A stretch of DNA of 64,000 bases from contig JACKCT010000010.1 of assembly GCA_020633895.1 (NCBI GenBank), forward strand, positions 62,001 through 126,000, written 5' to 3'. The DNA is from Deltaproteobacteria bacterium (lineage in GTDB: Bacteria > Lernaellota > Lernaellaia > JACKCT01). This document shows positions 26,219 to 33,966 of the stretch, piece after piece. Every line of letters starts with the position of its first letter. Within the stretch, counting starts at the first letter, position 1. The translations under genes were made by a program, and so were the position numbers. Below the pieces are notes generated by a model. The model was not told where the DNA came from, made no database searches, and was given only the letters and a program-made list of their open reading frames with translations.

Positions 26219-27097
26219 TTAGCCGGCGGCCAGCTCCTTGTCGATGATCTCCTTGAACTTCGCCGGGGGCTGAGCGCCGCGCAGCTTCTTGCCGTTGATC
26301 AGGAACGTCGGCGTCCCCTGGACACCCACGTCGTTGGCGAGCTTGTCCATGCGGTCAAACTCGTCCTTAAACTTCTCCATGTCGTTGTCGGCCTTGAACT
26401 GGGCCATGTCCAGCCCGATCTCCTTGGCCCATTTCTCGAAGTTCTCCTCGGTCAGATCCTTCTGATTGGCGAAGGCCAGATCGTGGAACTCCCAGAATTT
26501 TCCCTGCTTCCAGGCGGCGTAGGCGGCCACGTGGGCGGCCGGGGCGTTCTTGTGGAACGGCAGCCACTTGGTCACGAACTTGACCTTGATCTTGCCCGGA
26601 TACTCGTCCATGAGCTGCTTGACCGTGTTGGTGCCTCGGGAGCAGAAGGGGCACTGGAAATCGGAGAATTCGACGATGGTGATCGGCGCGTCCTCCGGCC
26701 CCAGAACCGGCACGTTGCCCGTGTCCACGTCAAAGACCTTGTTGGGATCTTCCGGGGGCGGACGCTTGGGGATCTTGCGCGTCATCATCGCCAGGTAGGT
26801 GGGATCCTTCTCGACGCGTTCCATCATCTTCTCGAATTGCTCGTCGGCTTTGTCCGGCGCGGATTCGAAGATGGTCTTGACGTTTTCAGACGCCGTCTTG
26901 CCCAACTCGGCGGCGTTGGCGATCAGCGCCTTGGCCACTTGCTGGCCCTTGTCGTCGAGTTGCGAGATGTCGGGCATCATCTTGCCCTTCTTGAAGGTCT
27001 CGCCGCCGGCGTCGACCACATCGGTGAACCGGCCGATCGTAAATCCGAAAACGAAGATCGACGCGGCCAGTAAAGCGTACAGAACAGATTTACCCAC
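26219..27097 (-). CDS. DsbA-like thiol oxidoreductase, membrane-anchored
   Basis: A 292-residue periplasmic protein with an uncleaved or signal anchor (GKSVLYALLAASIFVFGFTIG). A helical spacer (35-115) precedes a DsbA-type thioredoxin fold: GPEDAPITIVEFSDFQCPFC with the CPFC active site at about 149-152, an all-helical insert (AAYAAWKQGKFWEFHDLAF) and the cis-Pro loop DVGVQGTPTFLINGKKL. GTG 27097 is chosen because AAGGAG lies 6 nt upstream; longer in-frame sequence runs over the promoter. It probably catalyses disulfide formation or exchange in envelope proteins. The sequence resembles the DSBA/BdbD subgroup. Confidence 0.88.
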   Translation of the reverse strand: MGKSVLYALLAASIFVFGFTIGRFTDVVDAGGETFKKGKMMPDISQLDDKGQQVAKALIANAAELGKTASENVKTIFESAPDKADEQFEKMMERVEKDPTYLAMMTRKIPKRPPPEDPNKVFDVDTGNVPVLGPEDAPITIVEFSDFQCPFCSRGTNTVKQLMDEYPGKIKVKFVTKWLPFHKNAPAAHVAAYAAWKQGKFWEFHDLAFANQKDLTEENFEKWAKEIGLDMAQFKADNDMEKFKDEFDRMDKLANDVGVQGTPTFLINGKKLRGAQPPAKFKEIIDKELAAG

Positions 27098-27146
27098 TCT
27101 GGTCTCCTTGATTTTTCGAGGACTTGAAGCCCGTTCGGCGTCGGGT

Positions 27147-27174
27147 ATCATACGAAAGCCCCAACGCAAGTCAA
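27147..27174 (-). promoter_or_regulatory. Promoter of the DsbA-like gene
   Basis: On the minus strand TTGACT (27169-27174), 16 nt, TATGAT (27147-27152), about 50 nt before the GTG start. One of the best sigma-70-type matches in the window. Confidence 0.65.
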
Positions 27175-27337
27175 TAAGGCTCCTGACGATCGACGGCGGC
27201 GGACCTGACAAATTCCCCCGTTTTTTCGGGCAATTGCGTTGCACGGGGCCGTGCTCGGGACGCGGGTCGTCCTCGCCGCGCGCGGCACGGTTCAAGTCGG
27301 ACAGCGGCGGACGGGCGAAGTTCCGGCGTCGGTCGCC

Positions 27338-27366
27338 TTGTCAGGGGCATGCGGCGCGTGTACCCT
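27338..27366 (+). promoter_or_regulatory. Promoter of the Gfo/Idh/MocA gene
   Basis: TTGTCA (27338-27343), 17 nt, TACCCT (27361-27366), 82 nt before the ATG. The -10 box is weak. Together with the divergent promoter at 27147 it accounts for the 350-base gap 27098-27447. Confidence 0.4.
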
Positions 27367-27447
27367 GACGGACGACTTTGAGTGACCATTCAAAACCTGT
27401 CGCCGCGCCGTGGGGCGGGCGGCGGGACGAGCATCAGGAGGCGGGAA

Positions 27448-28542
27448 ATGAAGACGGTACGGGTGGGAATCATCGGCGCGGGTTGGATCTCGATCACGCA
27501 CCTGGAGGCGTTTCGCACGCTGCCGGGGGTGGAGATCGTCGCCCAGTGGAGCCCGACGCCGGACAAGGGCCTGGCCTTCTGCAAGGCCAACGGCATCCCC
27601 GACCGGCACGACAACCTGGACGAGATGCTCGCGCGCGACGACATCGACGTGGTCACGGTTTCCACCGCCAACCACGTGCATGCCGAGCTGGCCCTGAAGG
27701 CCATGGACGCCGGCAAGCACGTTATCATCGAAAAGCCCCTGTGCCTCAAGCTCGAGGACGCCGACGCCCTGATCGCCAAGGGCAAGGAGAAGGGCCTGGT
27801 CATCGGATACGCCGAGGAGCTGTGCTACGCGCCCAAATACGTGCGCGCCAAGGAGCTGGCCGACTCGGGCGGGCTGGGCGACATTTTCCTGGTCAAGCAG
27901 TCGGAAAAACACGCGGGCCCCTACTCCCCCTGGTTTTTCCAACCGGAAACGGCCGGCGGCGGCATCTTGATGGACATGGGCTGCCACGCCATCGAGTACT
28001 GCCGATGGACCCTGGGCAAGCCCGCCGTCAAGAGCGTGTACTGCGACCTGGACGTCTTCGTGCACGGCGAAATCACACAGATGGACGACCACTGCATGAT
28101 GATTATCGAATTCGAGGGCGGCAAACGGGCGTTGGTCGAGTCGTCGTGGACGCTCAAGGGCGGCATGGAATCCAAGGCCGAAATCCACGGCACCCAGGGC
28201 GTCGTTTATGCTAATTTGCTGCAAGAGGGCGATGGGATGCGCGCTTTTTCCGAAAAAGGCAGCCCGGTGCGCGGCGGAGAACAGATGATGGAGGCGGGCT
28301 GGACAACGCCCCAGGTCAACTGGCTGTGGTCTAACGGCTATCCCCAGGAGATGGCCGACTTCATCCAATGCATCCGCGAGGGCGGCACGCCGACCGAATC
28401 CGCGGAGGACGGCAAGGTCGTCCTGGAGATCATGATCGCCGGATACATCTCCGCCGCGGAGGGCCGCAAGGTCGAGTTCCCCTTGCAGGATCCGGGCGGG
28501 TACGACACGCCGGTGGATATTTGGATTAATTCGCGCAAATGA
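27448..28542 (+). CDS. Gfo/Idh/MocA family NAD(P)-dependent oxidoreductase
   Basis: A 364-residue cytoplasmic sugar- or cyclitol-type dehydrogenase. N-terminal Rossmann fold RVGIIGAGWISITHLEAF, then ISTANHVHAELALKAMDAG and the catalytic-region motif KHVIIEKPLCLKLEDAD (EKP). The C-terminal domain has GGGILMDMGCHAIEYCRW, the substrate-site D/H pair. AGGAGG before ATG 27448 fixes the start. Followed by a second-family repeat, then a sugar kinase; both could serve amino-sugar or sugar acid use (inference). Confidence 0.9.
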   Translation: MKTVRVGIIGAGWISITHLEAFRTLPGVEIVAQWSPTPDKGLAFCKANGIPDRHDNLDEMLARDDIDVVTVSTANHVHAELALKAMDAGKHVIIEKPLCLKLEDADALIAKGKEKGLVIGYAEELCYAPKYVRAKELADSGGLGDIFLVKQSEKHAGPYSPWFFQPETAGGGILMDMGCHAIEYCRWTLGKPAVKSVYCDLDVFVHGEITQMDDHCMMIIEFEGGKRALVESSWTLKGGMESKAEIHGTQGVVYANLLQEGDGMRAFSEKGSPVRGGEQMMEAGWTTPQVNWLWSNGYPQEMADFIQCIREGGTPTESAEDGKVVLEIMIAGYISAAEGRKVEFPLQDPGGYDTPVDIWINSRK

Positions 28543-28567
28543 CGGCGCGGGCGCGCCCATCCCGCTT

Positions 28568-28650
28568 TGTCATTCCGAACGCAGTGAGGAACCTCTCGTA
28601 CGTTCTTCGACTCATCGGACGAGAGATCCCTCGCTTCGCTCGGGATGACA
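28568..28650. repeat. Second repeat family, complete copy
   Basis: TGTCATTCCGAACGCAGTGA with GGAACCTCTCGTACG, a short centre, then CGAGAGATCCCTCGCTTCGC ending CGGGATGACA at 28650. It begins 26 bases after the oxidoreductase stop and could form a long hairpin in the transcript. Confidence 0.75.
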
Positions 28651-28675
28651 ATCAATCGTGACTTCCGTGCGTCGC

Positions 28676-28703
28676 TTGACATTACTCACCCGATAACCAG
28701 ACT
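28676..28703 (+). promoter_or_regulatory. Promoter of the BadF-type kinase gene, leaderless geometry
   Basis: TTGACA (28676-28681), 16 nt, CAGACT (28698-28703). Standard spacing puts +1 exactly on A28710 of the ATG; TCGCCC before it is not a ribosome site. Confidence 0.5.
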
Positions 28704-28709
28704 TCGCCC

Positions 28710-29735
28710 ATGCCGCAACCCAACAAAAAACCCCCATGGATCCTCGGCGTCGACGCCGGCGGCACGTACACCCGCGCGGTGCTGGCGACGATGGACGGCC
28801 GGGTGCGGGGATTGGGATTCGCCGATGGGGCTAACTTCCAGGGTTGCGGCGTCCGCACGGCGCAAAAGCAGATTGAGTCGGCCATTCAGGCGGCGATGAA
28901 AGCGGGGCGCATCGGCAAGGCGCAAGTGGCGTGCGCGGCGTACGGCATCTCGGGCGCGGATCGGGAAAAGGACTTCGATACGGTCGCCGAGTTCCTCGCC
29001 CCCGTCAATCCGGCGGAGCGCTTCGTCCTGTCCAACGACACCACCCTCGCCCTGCGCGCCGGAACGCAAGACGGCGTGGGCGTGGCGTGCATCGCGGGGA
29101 CGGGCTCGAACACGATGGGCTTCAACGCGGCCGGCGATCACATCAAGGTCGGCGGCTTCGGCGGCTATTCGGGCGACTACGGCAGCTCGTTCAACCTGAC
29201 GAAAAAAGCCGTCGTGGCCGCGATGAAGGAATGGGACGGACGCGGTCCCAAGACCCTGCTGACACCCCTCCTCTGCGAAGCGTTGGGCGTCGAGGAAATC
29301 TGCGACATCATCGAGTACGAGTTCTGGGACAACCACCGCCCCCTGCCCCTCAACAAATACACGCCCCTGCTCTTCGACGCGGCCAACGCCGGCGACAAGA
29401 TGGCGCTCAAGATCCTGCGCGAAACCGGCCGTCAATGCGGCGACGACGCGCTCTCGTGCCTGCGCCGGTTGTTTCCCGACAGATCCGAGGCCGTGCACGT
29501 GGTGCTGGGCGGGAGTATCTACCAGAAGGGCTCGAACTCGACGATGGTCGACACGCTCAAAGCGCGCGTGAAGCGATTCTATCCCAACGCGGTCATCACG
29601 CGACTGCACGACGAGCCGGTCACGGGCGCGCTGCTGCTGGCGGCGGATCTTTGCGCGGGTAAAACAGCACCGAAGAAGCTGCAGACGGCGCTGCGTCGCG
29701 GGGTGGCGGAGTTGGTTTCGAAGCGGAAGGTTTAG
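28710..29735 (+). CDS. BadF/BadG/BcrA/BcrD ATPase family sugar kinase (N-acetylglucosamine kinase-like)
   Basis: A 341-residue ASKHA-fold kinase. Phosphate-1 motif WILGVDAGGTYTRAVLATMD, phosphate-2 region VACIAGTGSNTMGFN with GGFGGYSGDYGSS, and the adenosine motif VHVVLGGSIYQKGSN. Family members phosphorylate N-acetylglucosamine or related sugars from wall recycling; others activate 2-hydroxyacyl-CoA dehydratases, but those have a Cys-ligated cluster that is not seen here. A kinase role is therefore favoured. Start fixed by the abutting promoter. Confidence 0.85.
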   Translation: MPQPNKKPPWILGVDAGGTYTRAVLATMDGRVRGLGFADGANFQGCGVRTAQKQIESAIQAAMKAGRIGKAQVACAAYGISGADREKDFDTVAEFLAPVNPAERFVLSNDTTLALRAGTQDGVGVACIAGTGSNTMGFNAAGDHIKVGGFGGYSGDYGSSFNLTKKAVVAAMKEWDGRGPKTLLTPLLCEALGVEEICDIIEYEFWDNHRPLPLNKYTPLLFDAANAGDKMALKILRETGRQCGDDALSCLRRLFPDRSEAVHVVLGGSIYQKGSNSTMVDTLKARVKRFYPNAVITRLHDEPVTGALLLAADLCAGKTAPKKLQTALRRGVAELVSKRKV

Positions 29736-29790
29736 TGCGGGAATCGTAATAACAGGGGCTGGTGCGTTGTTGGGGACGATCCCGACCAAA

Positions 29791-29927
29791 CAGAGCCGCG
29801 AACGGCTGGCCTCGCCGTAGCCTTGGCGAAGGCGGGTAGAGAGCGGTTGGCGACGTCCCGGCAAAAGTCGTTCGTTGTTTGTCGCTTCGAAACGCTCGAC
29901 GACCCCGCGCTCACGCTTGGGGCTCTG
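29791..29927. repeat. CAGAGCC-family repeat with nested 31-bp module
   Basis: Left arm CAGAGCCGCGAACGG (29791-29805), then a 31-bp module ending CCTTGGCGAAGGCGGG, then TAGAGAGCGGTTGGCGACG. The inner CCCGGCAAAA and CGCTCGACGAC segments and right arm CTCACGCTTGGGGCTCTG end at 29927. Apart from the module it is collinear with 25994-26098. Confidence 0.8.
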
Positions 29928-29946
29928 ATTCGTCGGAGTACTTTAC

Positions 29947-30022
29947 AAACAACGTTCGAGTTTGACCCCTCTGACGGGCATGGTCGGGGCTCTGACGAGC
30001 ACGAGCGCGGTTCTGAAAGCGA
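29947..30022. repeat. CAGAGCC-family right half-elements
   Basis: AACAACGTTCGAGTTTGACC ... CGGGGCTCTG (ending about 29996) matches the half-element at 11613-11651, and a second short arm GCGCGGTTCTGAAAG follows to about 30022. Together with 29791-29927 this fills the 299-base gap between two convergent genes. Confidence 0.6.
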
Positions 30023-30034
30023 CCTCGCCCCCGC

Positions 30035-31636
30035 CTAGTGCTTCTCGACGAACTTCAACAACTCGATGAACTGGTCCTTGTCCTGCACGAAGGCGACTTC
30101 GCGATTTTGGACGAAGAACGCGACGATCGGCGGCATGCCCAGTTCGGTGCGCGTTTGGGAGTATTCCTTGAGCGTGCTTTCGGTTTCCTCGGACGTGGCG
30201 ATCGTCTTGATCTCGTCCGGGTTCAGGCCCGCCTCGCGGACGTAGTCCTCCCAGTAGGTGCCCACCGGATTCTTGTGGCGCACCACCAGGTATTTTTGGA
30301 ACGCGTCCATCCCCTTGGACATGATCGCGATGTGCCGCTCGAGTTCCTCGATCTCCGGCGGGCCGTTGTTGGCGAGCAACTTGCCTTCCTGGTCGACCAG
30401 CGTCGACGGGCGGAATTGCACCTTGTTCTTGAACTTGGCGTATTGCGGATCCTGCAACACCGAAATCACGTCCAGCAGCATCGCCAGCGCCGTCTGTGTG
30501 TACGGCGTGTAGTAGATGCCGATCTCGTCCTCTTTCTTGGGGCGGGACATGTGATAGTTCGCGCCGATGCGCGTGGGCGAGAGGACATAGACCCGGTCGT
30601 CCTCCGAACCCATCGGCACCAGCAACGACCCCATCGCGGTGAAGTTCTTGGACTCCTCGATCTTCTTGGGGAAGATGAAAGCCGGCAGGATGTCCAGGTG
30701 GTACTTCTCGATCAGTTCCTTGCCGCGCTTGTCCGTGCTCGAATAGGTCTTGATCTCGGCGTTGGGGAAGAACGTTGCCGTCTGACGCACCACCTGCTCG
30801 TAGCCCTGGGTGAAGGCGTCCGCGGGGTAGACAACCCAATGCTCGATCTTGATCGGGTCGATCATCTCCGGGTTGACTTGGGGCGTGTCCCCGGCGGCCG
30901 CGTCGGAGCACTGACCGGCGGTGGCGCCGTCCGAGCGGCTCAGAGTGTCCGGCGGGCTCGCGCACTGATCGGGCGCCCGATCGCCAAGCTTCTCACAGAA
31001 AAACTCGAACAGATCCAGGCTGCTGATCGGCCCCTGGTAAGGCTCGCCTCCGACGAACATGGTCGGGCTGGCGTTGATGCCCATGCGATCCACGGTGGCC
31101 GCGTCCTTGATCAGTTCCTGATCGCCGCGACCGTCCTCCAGGCACGCCTCCACGTCCTTGACGTTCACACCGACCTGCTCGGCGATGACGTCCCAGGGCT
31201 TGGAGTTGGTGTTGAAGGTGTCGATGAATTCGAGCTGCTTGTCGGGCTGCAGCAAGCCGATGCACGTCTGAACGCGGTTGTTCTTGATCTCGGAGGGGCC
31301 GTGCAAGGCCTGGAACTTGGTCTCGCCGTCCTTGGTTTCGGCGTCGACGATGTATTTGATGTCCAGATCGATGCGTCCCGGCAGCGCCTGGGAGGCCTTG
31401 TACAAGACGCCTTCCGCGGCCCGGCCGAAGGGACAATCGCTCATCACGAACAATTCCACGCCCACCTGATCGCGAGGCGCGACACCCGACGACGCAGCCG
31501 AGGGCGCCGGGGTCGCGGCGGCGGCCGGAGTCGGCGACGCTTCGGGCGAGGCGGATTGACAACCGGCGACGGCCAACAAGGTCACGAGGGCCGCAAAGGC
31601 GAACGGCAGAACTTTCCTGAGTTTTTCCAAGGACAT
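30035..31636 (-). CDS. Lipoprotein with two thioredoxin-like domains
   Basis: A 533-residue lipoprotein (LPFAFAALVTLLAVAG, lipobox VAGC) with an Ala/Pro/Thr linker. The first thioredoxin-like domain begins VGVELFVMSDCPFGRAAEG (one active-site Cys, CPFG) and includes VQTCIGLLQ and the cis-Pro-type INASPTMFVGG, resembling DsbA/GILT-like proteins. The second domain (about 280-533) has the fold pattern EHWVVYPADAF ... YHLDILPAFIFPKKI but no CxxC. ATG 31636 with GGGAG 5 nt upstream is the start. The likely location is the periplasmic face of a membrane. A thiol-dependent role is plausible only for the first domain. Confidence 0.75.
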   Translation of the reverse strand: MSLEKLRKVLPFAFAALVTLLAVAGCQSASPEASPTPAAAATPAPSAASSGVAPRDQVGVELFVMSDCPFGRAAEGVLYKASQALPGRIDLDIKYIVDAETKDGETKFQALHGPSEIKNNRVQTCIGLLQPDKQLEFIDTFNTNSKPWDVIAEQVGVNVKDVEACLEDGRGDQELIKDAATVDRMGINASPTMFVGGEPYQGPISSLDLFEFFCEKLGDRAPDQCASPPDTLSRSDGATAGQCSDAAAGDTPQVNPEMIDPIKIEHWVVYPADAFTQGYEQVVRQTATFFPNAEIKTYSSTDKRGKELIEKYHLDILPAFIFPKKIEESKNFTAMGSLLVPMGSEDDRVYVLSPTRIGANYHMSRPKKEDEIGIYYTPYTQTALAMLLDVISVLQDPQYAKFKNKVQFRPSTLVDQEGKLLANNGPPEIEELERHIAIMSKGMDAFQKYLVVRHKNPVGTYWEDYVREAGLNPDEIKTIATSEETESTLKEYSQTRTELGMPPIVAFFVQNREVAFVQDKDQFIELLKFVEKH

Positions 31637-31848
31637 GCCCACTCCCGGAGAACGGCGAAAAAGACGGGGAACAATAGGGCGTGGCAAATAACGTGTCAAC
31701 GACGCGCCCTCGCCTTCGGCCCGCGTCCGGTGCCCCGAAAAAAACCGACAGTCGCCGAGCGCCGAAGTTCCGCCCCCGCGGGCGTTATCCCCCTTGTCGA
31801 GGCACGCCGAACCGGCCAGAATCCGGCGAACTCCCAAAGGATTTCCCC

Positions 31849-32988
31849 ATGCCTTCCATCTATGACGACGCAGTGGTCGGCGCCGGCATCGTCGGTCTGG
31901 CTCACGCCTATCATCTGGCCAAGCGCGGCCGGTCGGTCATTGTTTTCGAGCGCGATCAGCGAGCCCAGATGGCGTCCGTGCGCAACTTCGGTCTGGTCTG
32001 GCCCATCGGGCGGCCGCCGGGCGAACAGCTCGAACTGGCCAAACGCAGCCGGGAGGTCTGGCGCGAGATGCTGCGCGACGCCGGTCTTTGGCATGACGAA
32101 AGCGGGTCGATGCATCTGGCGTATCAGGACGACGAAGCGCGGGTTCTGGCGGAATTTGCCGCCGACGCCGCCGGACAGGGCTACGACGTCGAACTGCTCG
32201 ACGCGGACCAAGTTGCCGCCAAGGCCCCCATGGCGCGCCGGGAGGGGCTGCGTCGCGGGCTATTCAGCGCCACGGAGATGCGCGTCGACCCGAGGCAGGT
32301 GGTCGGCGATCTGCCCTTTTATCTGGCGAGGGCGTACGGCGTCCGCTTCGAATTCAACGCGCCGGTCACGCATGTCGAGCCGGGCGAGGTCCAAGCCCTG
32401 GGGCAATCCTGGCGGGCGCGGCGGGTGTGGATCTGCACCGGCGAGGCGATCCGGGAGTTGTTTTTCGACCACGTCCGGGACGAGCCCGTCTACCGATGCA
32501 AGCTCCAGATGATGCGCACCGCCCCGACGTCCCACGGCGCCAAACTCGGTCCCAGCATGGCCGGGGGGCTGACACTTCGCCATTACCCCGCCTTCGCCGC
32601 CTGTCCGACGTTGCCCGAGGTCGTCGCGCGCTTTGACGGGGAAACGCCCGAATTCGCCCGCTTCGGCATTCACGTCCTCATCAGCCAGAACGCCTCCGGT
32701 CAACTGGCCGTCGGCGATTCGCACCAATACGACGCGGCGATCACGCCCTTCAACGACGACGAAATCGACGACGCGATCCTGCGTTACGCGCGAACACTGG
32801 TCGAAGGGCCGCTGCCGCCGATCGTCTCCCACTGGTACGGCGTGCAAATGGGCCACCGGGAACGCCCCTGGCTGCGTAAAAGCCCGGCCGAGGGGGTGCA
32901 TCTGGTGACGGCTCTGGGGGGCGCGGGGATGACGCTGTCGTTCGGTTTGGCGGAGAAAGTCGTGCGGGAGGAATTGGGCGAAGGATGA
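31849..32988 (+). CDS. FAD-dependent oxidoreductase, TIGR03364/DAO family
   Basis: A 379-residue flavoenzyme. Dinucleotide-binding motif YDDAVVGAGIVGLAHAYHLAKRG at the N-terminus, FERDQRAQMASVRNFGLVWP, and the C-terminal flavin motif VHLVTALGGAGMTLSFGLAEKVV. The phrase SVRNFGLVWPIGRPPGEQ is typical of the TIGR03364 group found near phosphonate-degradation genes; there are none here, so an amine or amino-acid type substrate is only inferred. AAGGA upstream of ATG 31849 gives the start. A hairpin with A/U-rich stem follows at 32992. Confidence 0.85.
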   Translation: MPSIYDDAVVGAGIVGLAHAYHLAKRGRSVIVFERDQRAQMASVRNFGLVWPIGRPPGEQLELAKRSREVWREMLRDAGLWHDESGSMHLAYQDDEARVLAEFAADAAGQGYDVELLDADQVAAKAPMARREGLRRGLFSATEMRVDPRQVVGDLPFYLARAYGVRFEFNAPVTHVEPGEVQALGQSWRARRVWICTGEAIRELFFDHVRDEPVYRCKLQMMRTAPTSHGAKLGPSMAGGLTLRHYPAFAACPTLPEVVARFDGETPEFARFGIHVLISQNASGQLAVGDSHQYDAAITPFNDDEIDDAILRYARTLVEGPLPPIVSHWYGVQMGHRERPWLRKSPAEGVHLVTALGGAGMTLSFGLAEKVVREELGEG

Positions 32989-32991
32989 ACA

Positions 32992-33025
32992 GGGATTTAT
33001 CTACCAATTAGTAGATAAATTTCCC
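32992..33025 (+). terminator. A/T-stem hairpin after the FAD oxidoreductase
   Basis: GGGATTTATCTAC pairs with GTAGATAAAT-TT-CCC around CAATTA (10 perfect pairs plus three G-C after a 2-nt bulge). It begins 4 nt after the stop. It may be a terminator or an RNA processing or operator site for the SCP2 gene. Confidence 0.45.
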
Positions 33026-33033
33026 GCCAACGC

Positions 33034-33062
33034 TTGACCCGCTCGGGGGCGTCTGTTACAGC
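33034..33062 (+). promoter_or_regulatory. Candidate promoter of the SCP2 gene
   Basis: TTGACC (33034-33039), 17 nt, TACAGC (33057-33062). Leader of about 120 nt; the ATG at 33192 has GAGGGGGA just upstream. Confidence 0.35.
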
Positions 33063-33191
33063 ATAGGCCACTGACTTAAGCGGCCGTTCACGATCCATGA
33101 CGCGAACAGCATGGAGACCTTGCTTCCCGGGCGATTTTGCCCGCGAGGACGGGGCCTTCGCGATTCACACAGACCATGAGGGGGAATCCCA

Positions 33192-33515
33192 ATGAGTGAC
33201 GTTCAGCAGGTTTTTGACAATATGCAGACCCGTCTCGACGACAACCCGGACTCGGTGGCCGGCATGAACTGCGTGTATCAGTTCAACGTCACCGGTGACG
33301 AGGCCGGCGAGTGGCACGCCGACCTGACCGGCGAGAAGGCCGAGATCAAGCAGGGGCCCCACGCTTCGCCCAACTGCACGATCACGGTGAAGGGCGAGGA
33401 TTTCGTCAACATCGCCAACGGCAAGCTCTCGGGCCAGATGGCCTTCATGACCGGCAAGCTCAAGATCGCCGGCGACATGGGCTTGGCCATGAAGCTGCAG
33501 AAGCTGCTCGGCTAA
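33192..33515 (+). CDS. SCP2 sterol-binding domain protein
   Basis: A 107-residue stand-alone SCP2 domain, which binds lipid or fatty acyl chains in a hydrophobic tunnel. Pattern: VYQFNVTGDEAGEWHADLTG, ASPNCTITVKGEDFVNIANG, then KLSGQMAFMTGKLKIAGDMG with LAMKLQKLL at the end, i.e. the usual five strands and closing helix. GAGGGGGA precedes ATG 33192, and a strong terminator follows, so it is a monocistronic gene. Its partner lipid is unknown; acyl transfer or storage is inference. Confidence 0.9.
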   Translation: MSDVQQVFDNMQTRLDDNPDSVAGMNCVYQFNVTGDEAGEWHADLTGEKAEIKQGPHASPNCTITVKGEDFVNIANGKLSGQMAFMTGKLKIAGDMGLAMKLQKLLG

Positions 33516-33543
33516 CGCCCGCTTTTCGGTCTAACACAAAGAA

Positions 33544-33575
33544 AGCCTGCCGACTTATGTCGGTGGGCTTTTTTT
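33544..33575 (+). terminator. Intrinsic terminator of the SCP2 gene
   Basis: AGCCTGCCGAC pairs with GTCGGTGGGCT (11 bp, two wobble pairs) around TTAT and is followed by a run of seven T. 28 nt after the stop. Confidence 0.9.
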
Positions 33576-33604
33576 CTTTGGCCGTCGGTGTCAAGACCGC
33601 CCTC

Positions 33605-33943
33605 TCAGAGCCGCCCCAATCCTCCAGAGTCTCGCACGCGAGCAAGCGGTTTAGGGCGGCCCTGCACAAAACGCTGTCATCCCGAACGAAGTGAGGGACC
33701 TCTCGTACGTTGTTCGTCATTCGCGTCAACGAATCAGAGCGCCTTGCAGCTTGTCCGCCGAAGCCTTGGCGGAGGTGGATCAGCGCGGGGTTGTCGAGCG
33801 GTTCGACTCGTCGGACGCTCTGGACCGCTTGCTCACGCGCGCGGCTCTGTCGGAAGTGGCGCACGCGTCGTGCCAGCTCGTACCAACCCGCTTCCACATC
33901 CACCTTAGCCGAGGCGTCGGCGGACAGGCAGGTCGCGGTTCTG
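33605..33943. repeat. Mosaic repeat region with elements of two families
   Basis: A CAGAGCC left arm near 33606 is followed by a left half of the second family (TGTCATCCCGAACGAAGTGA from 33675 to about 33720). Then comes a CAGAGC element (33735-33849) with a 29-bp module (GTCCGCCGAAGCCTTGGCGG) and, head to tail, a further right arm ending 33943 that carries the same module in reverse orientation. This accounts for the 451-base gap 33516-33966. Confidence 0.75.
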
Positions 33944-33966
33944 AAAGGTTGAACGCTGCTCCGTCA

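Noticed and set aside
33780-33850. tRNA-like GGTTCGACTC segment
   Set aside because: It lies within a repeat arm and no acceptor, D or anticodon stems can be drawn around it.
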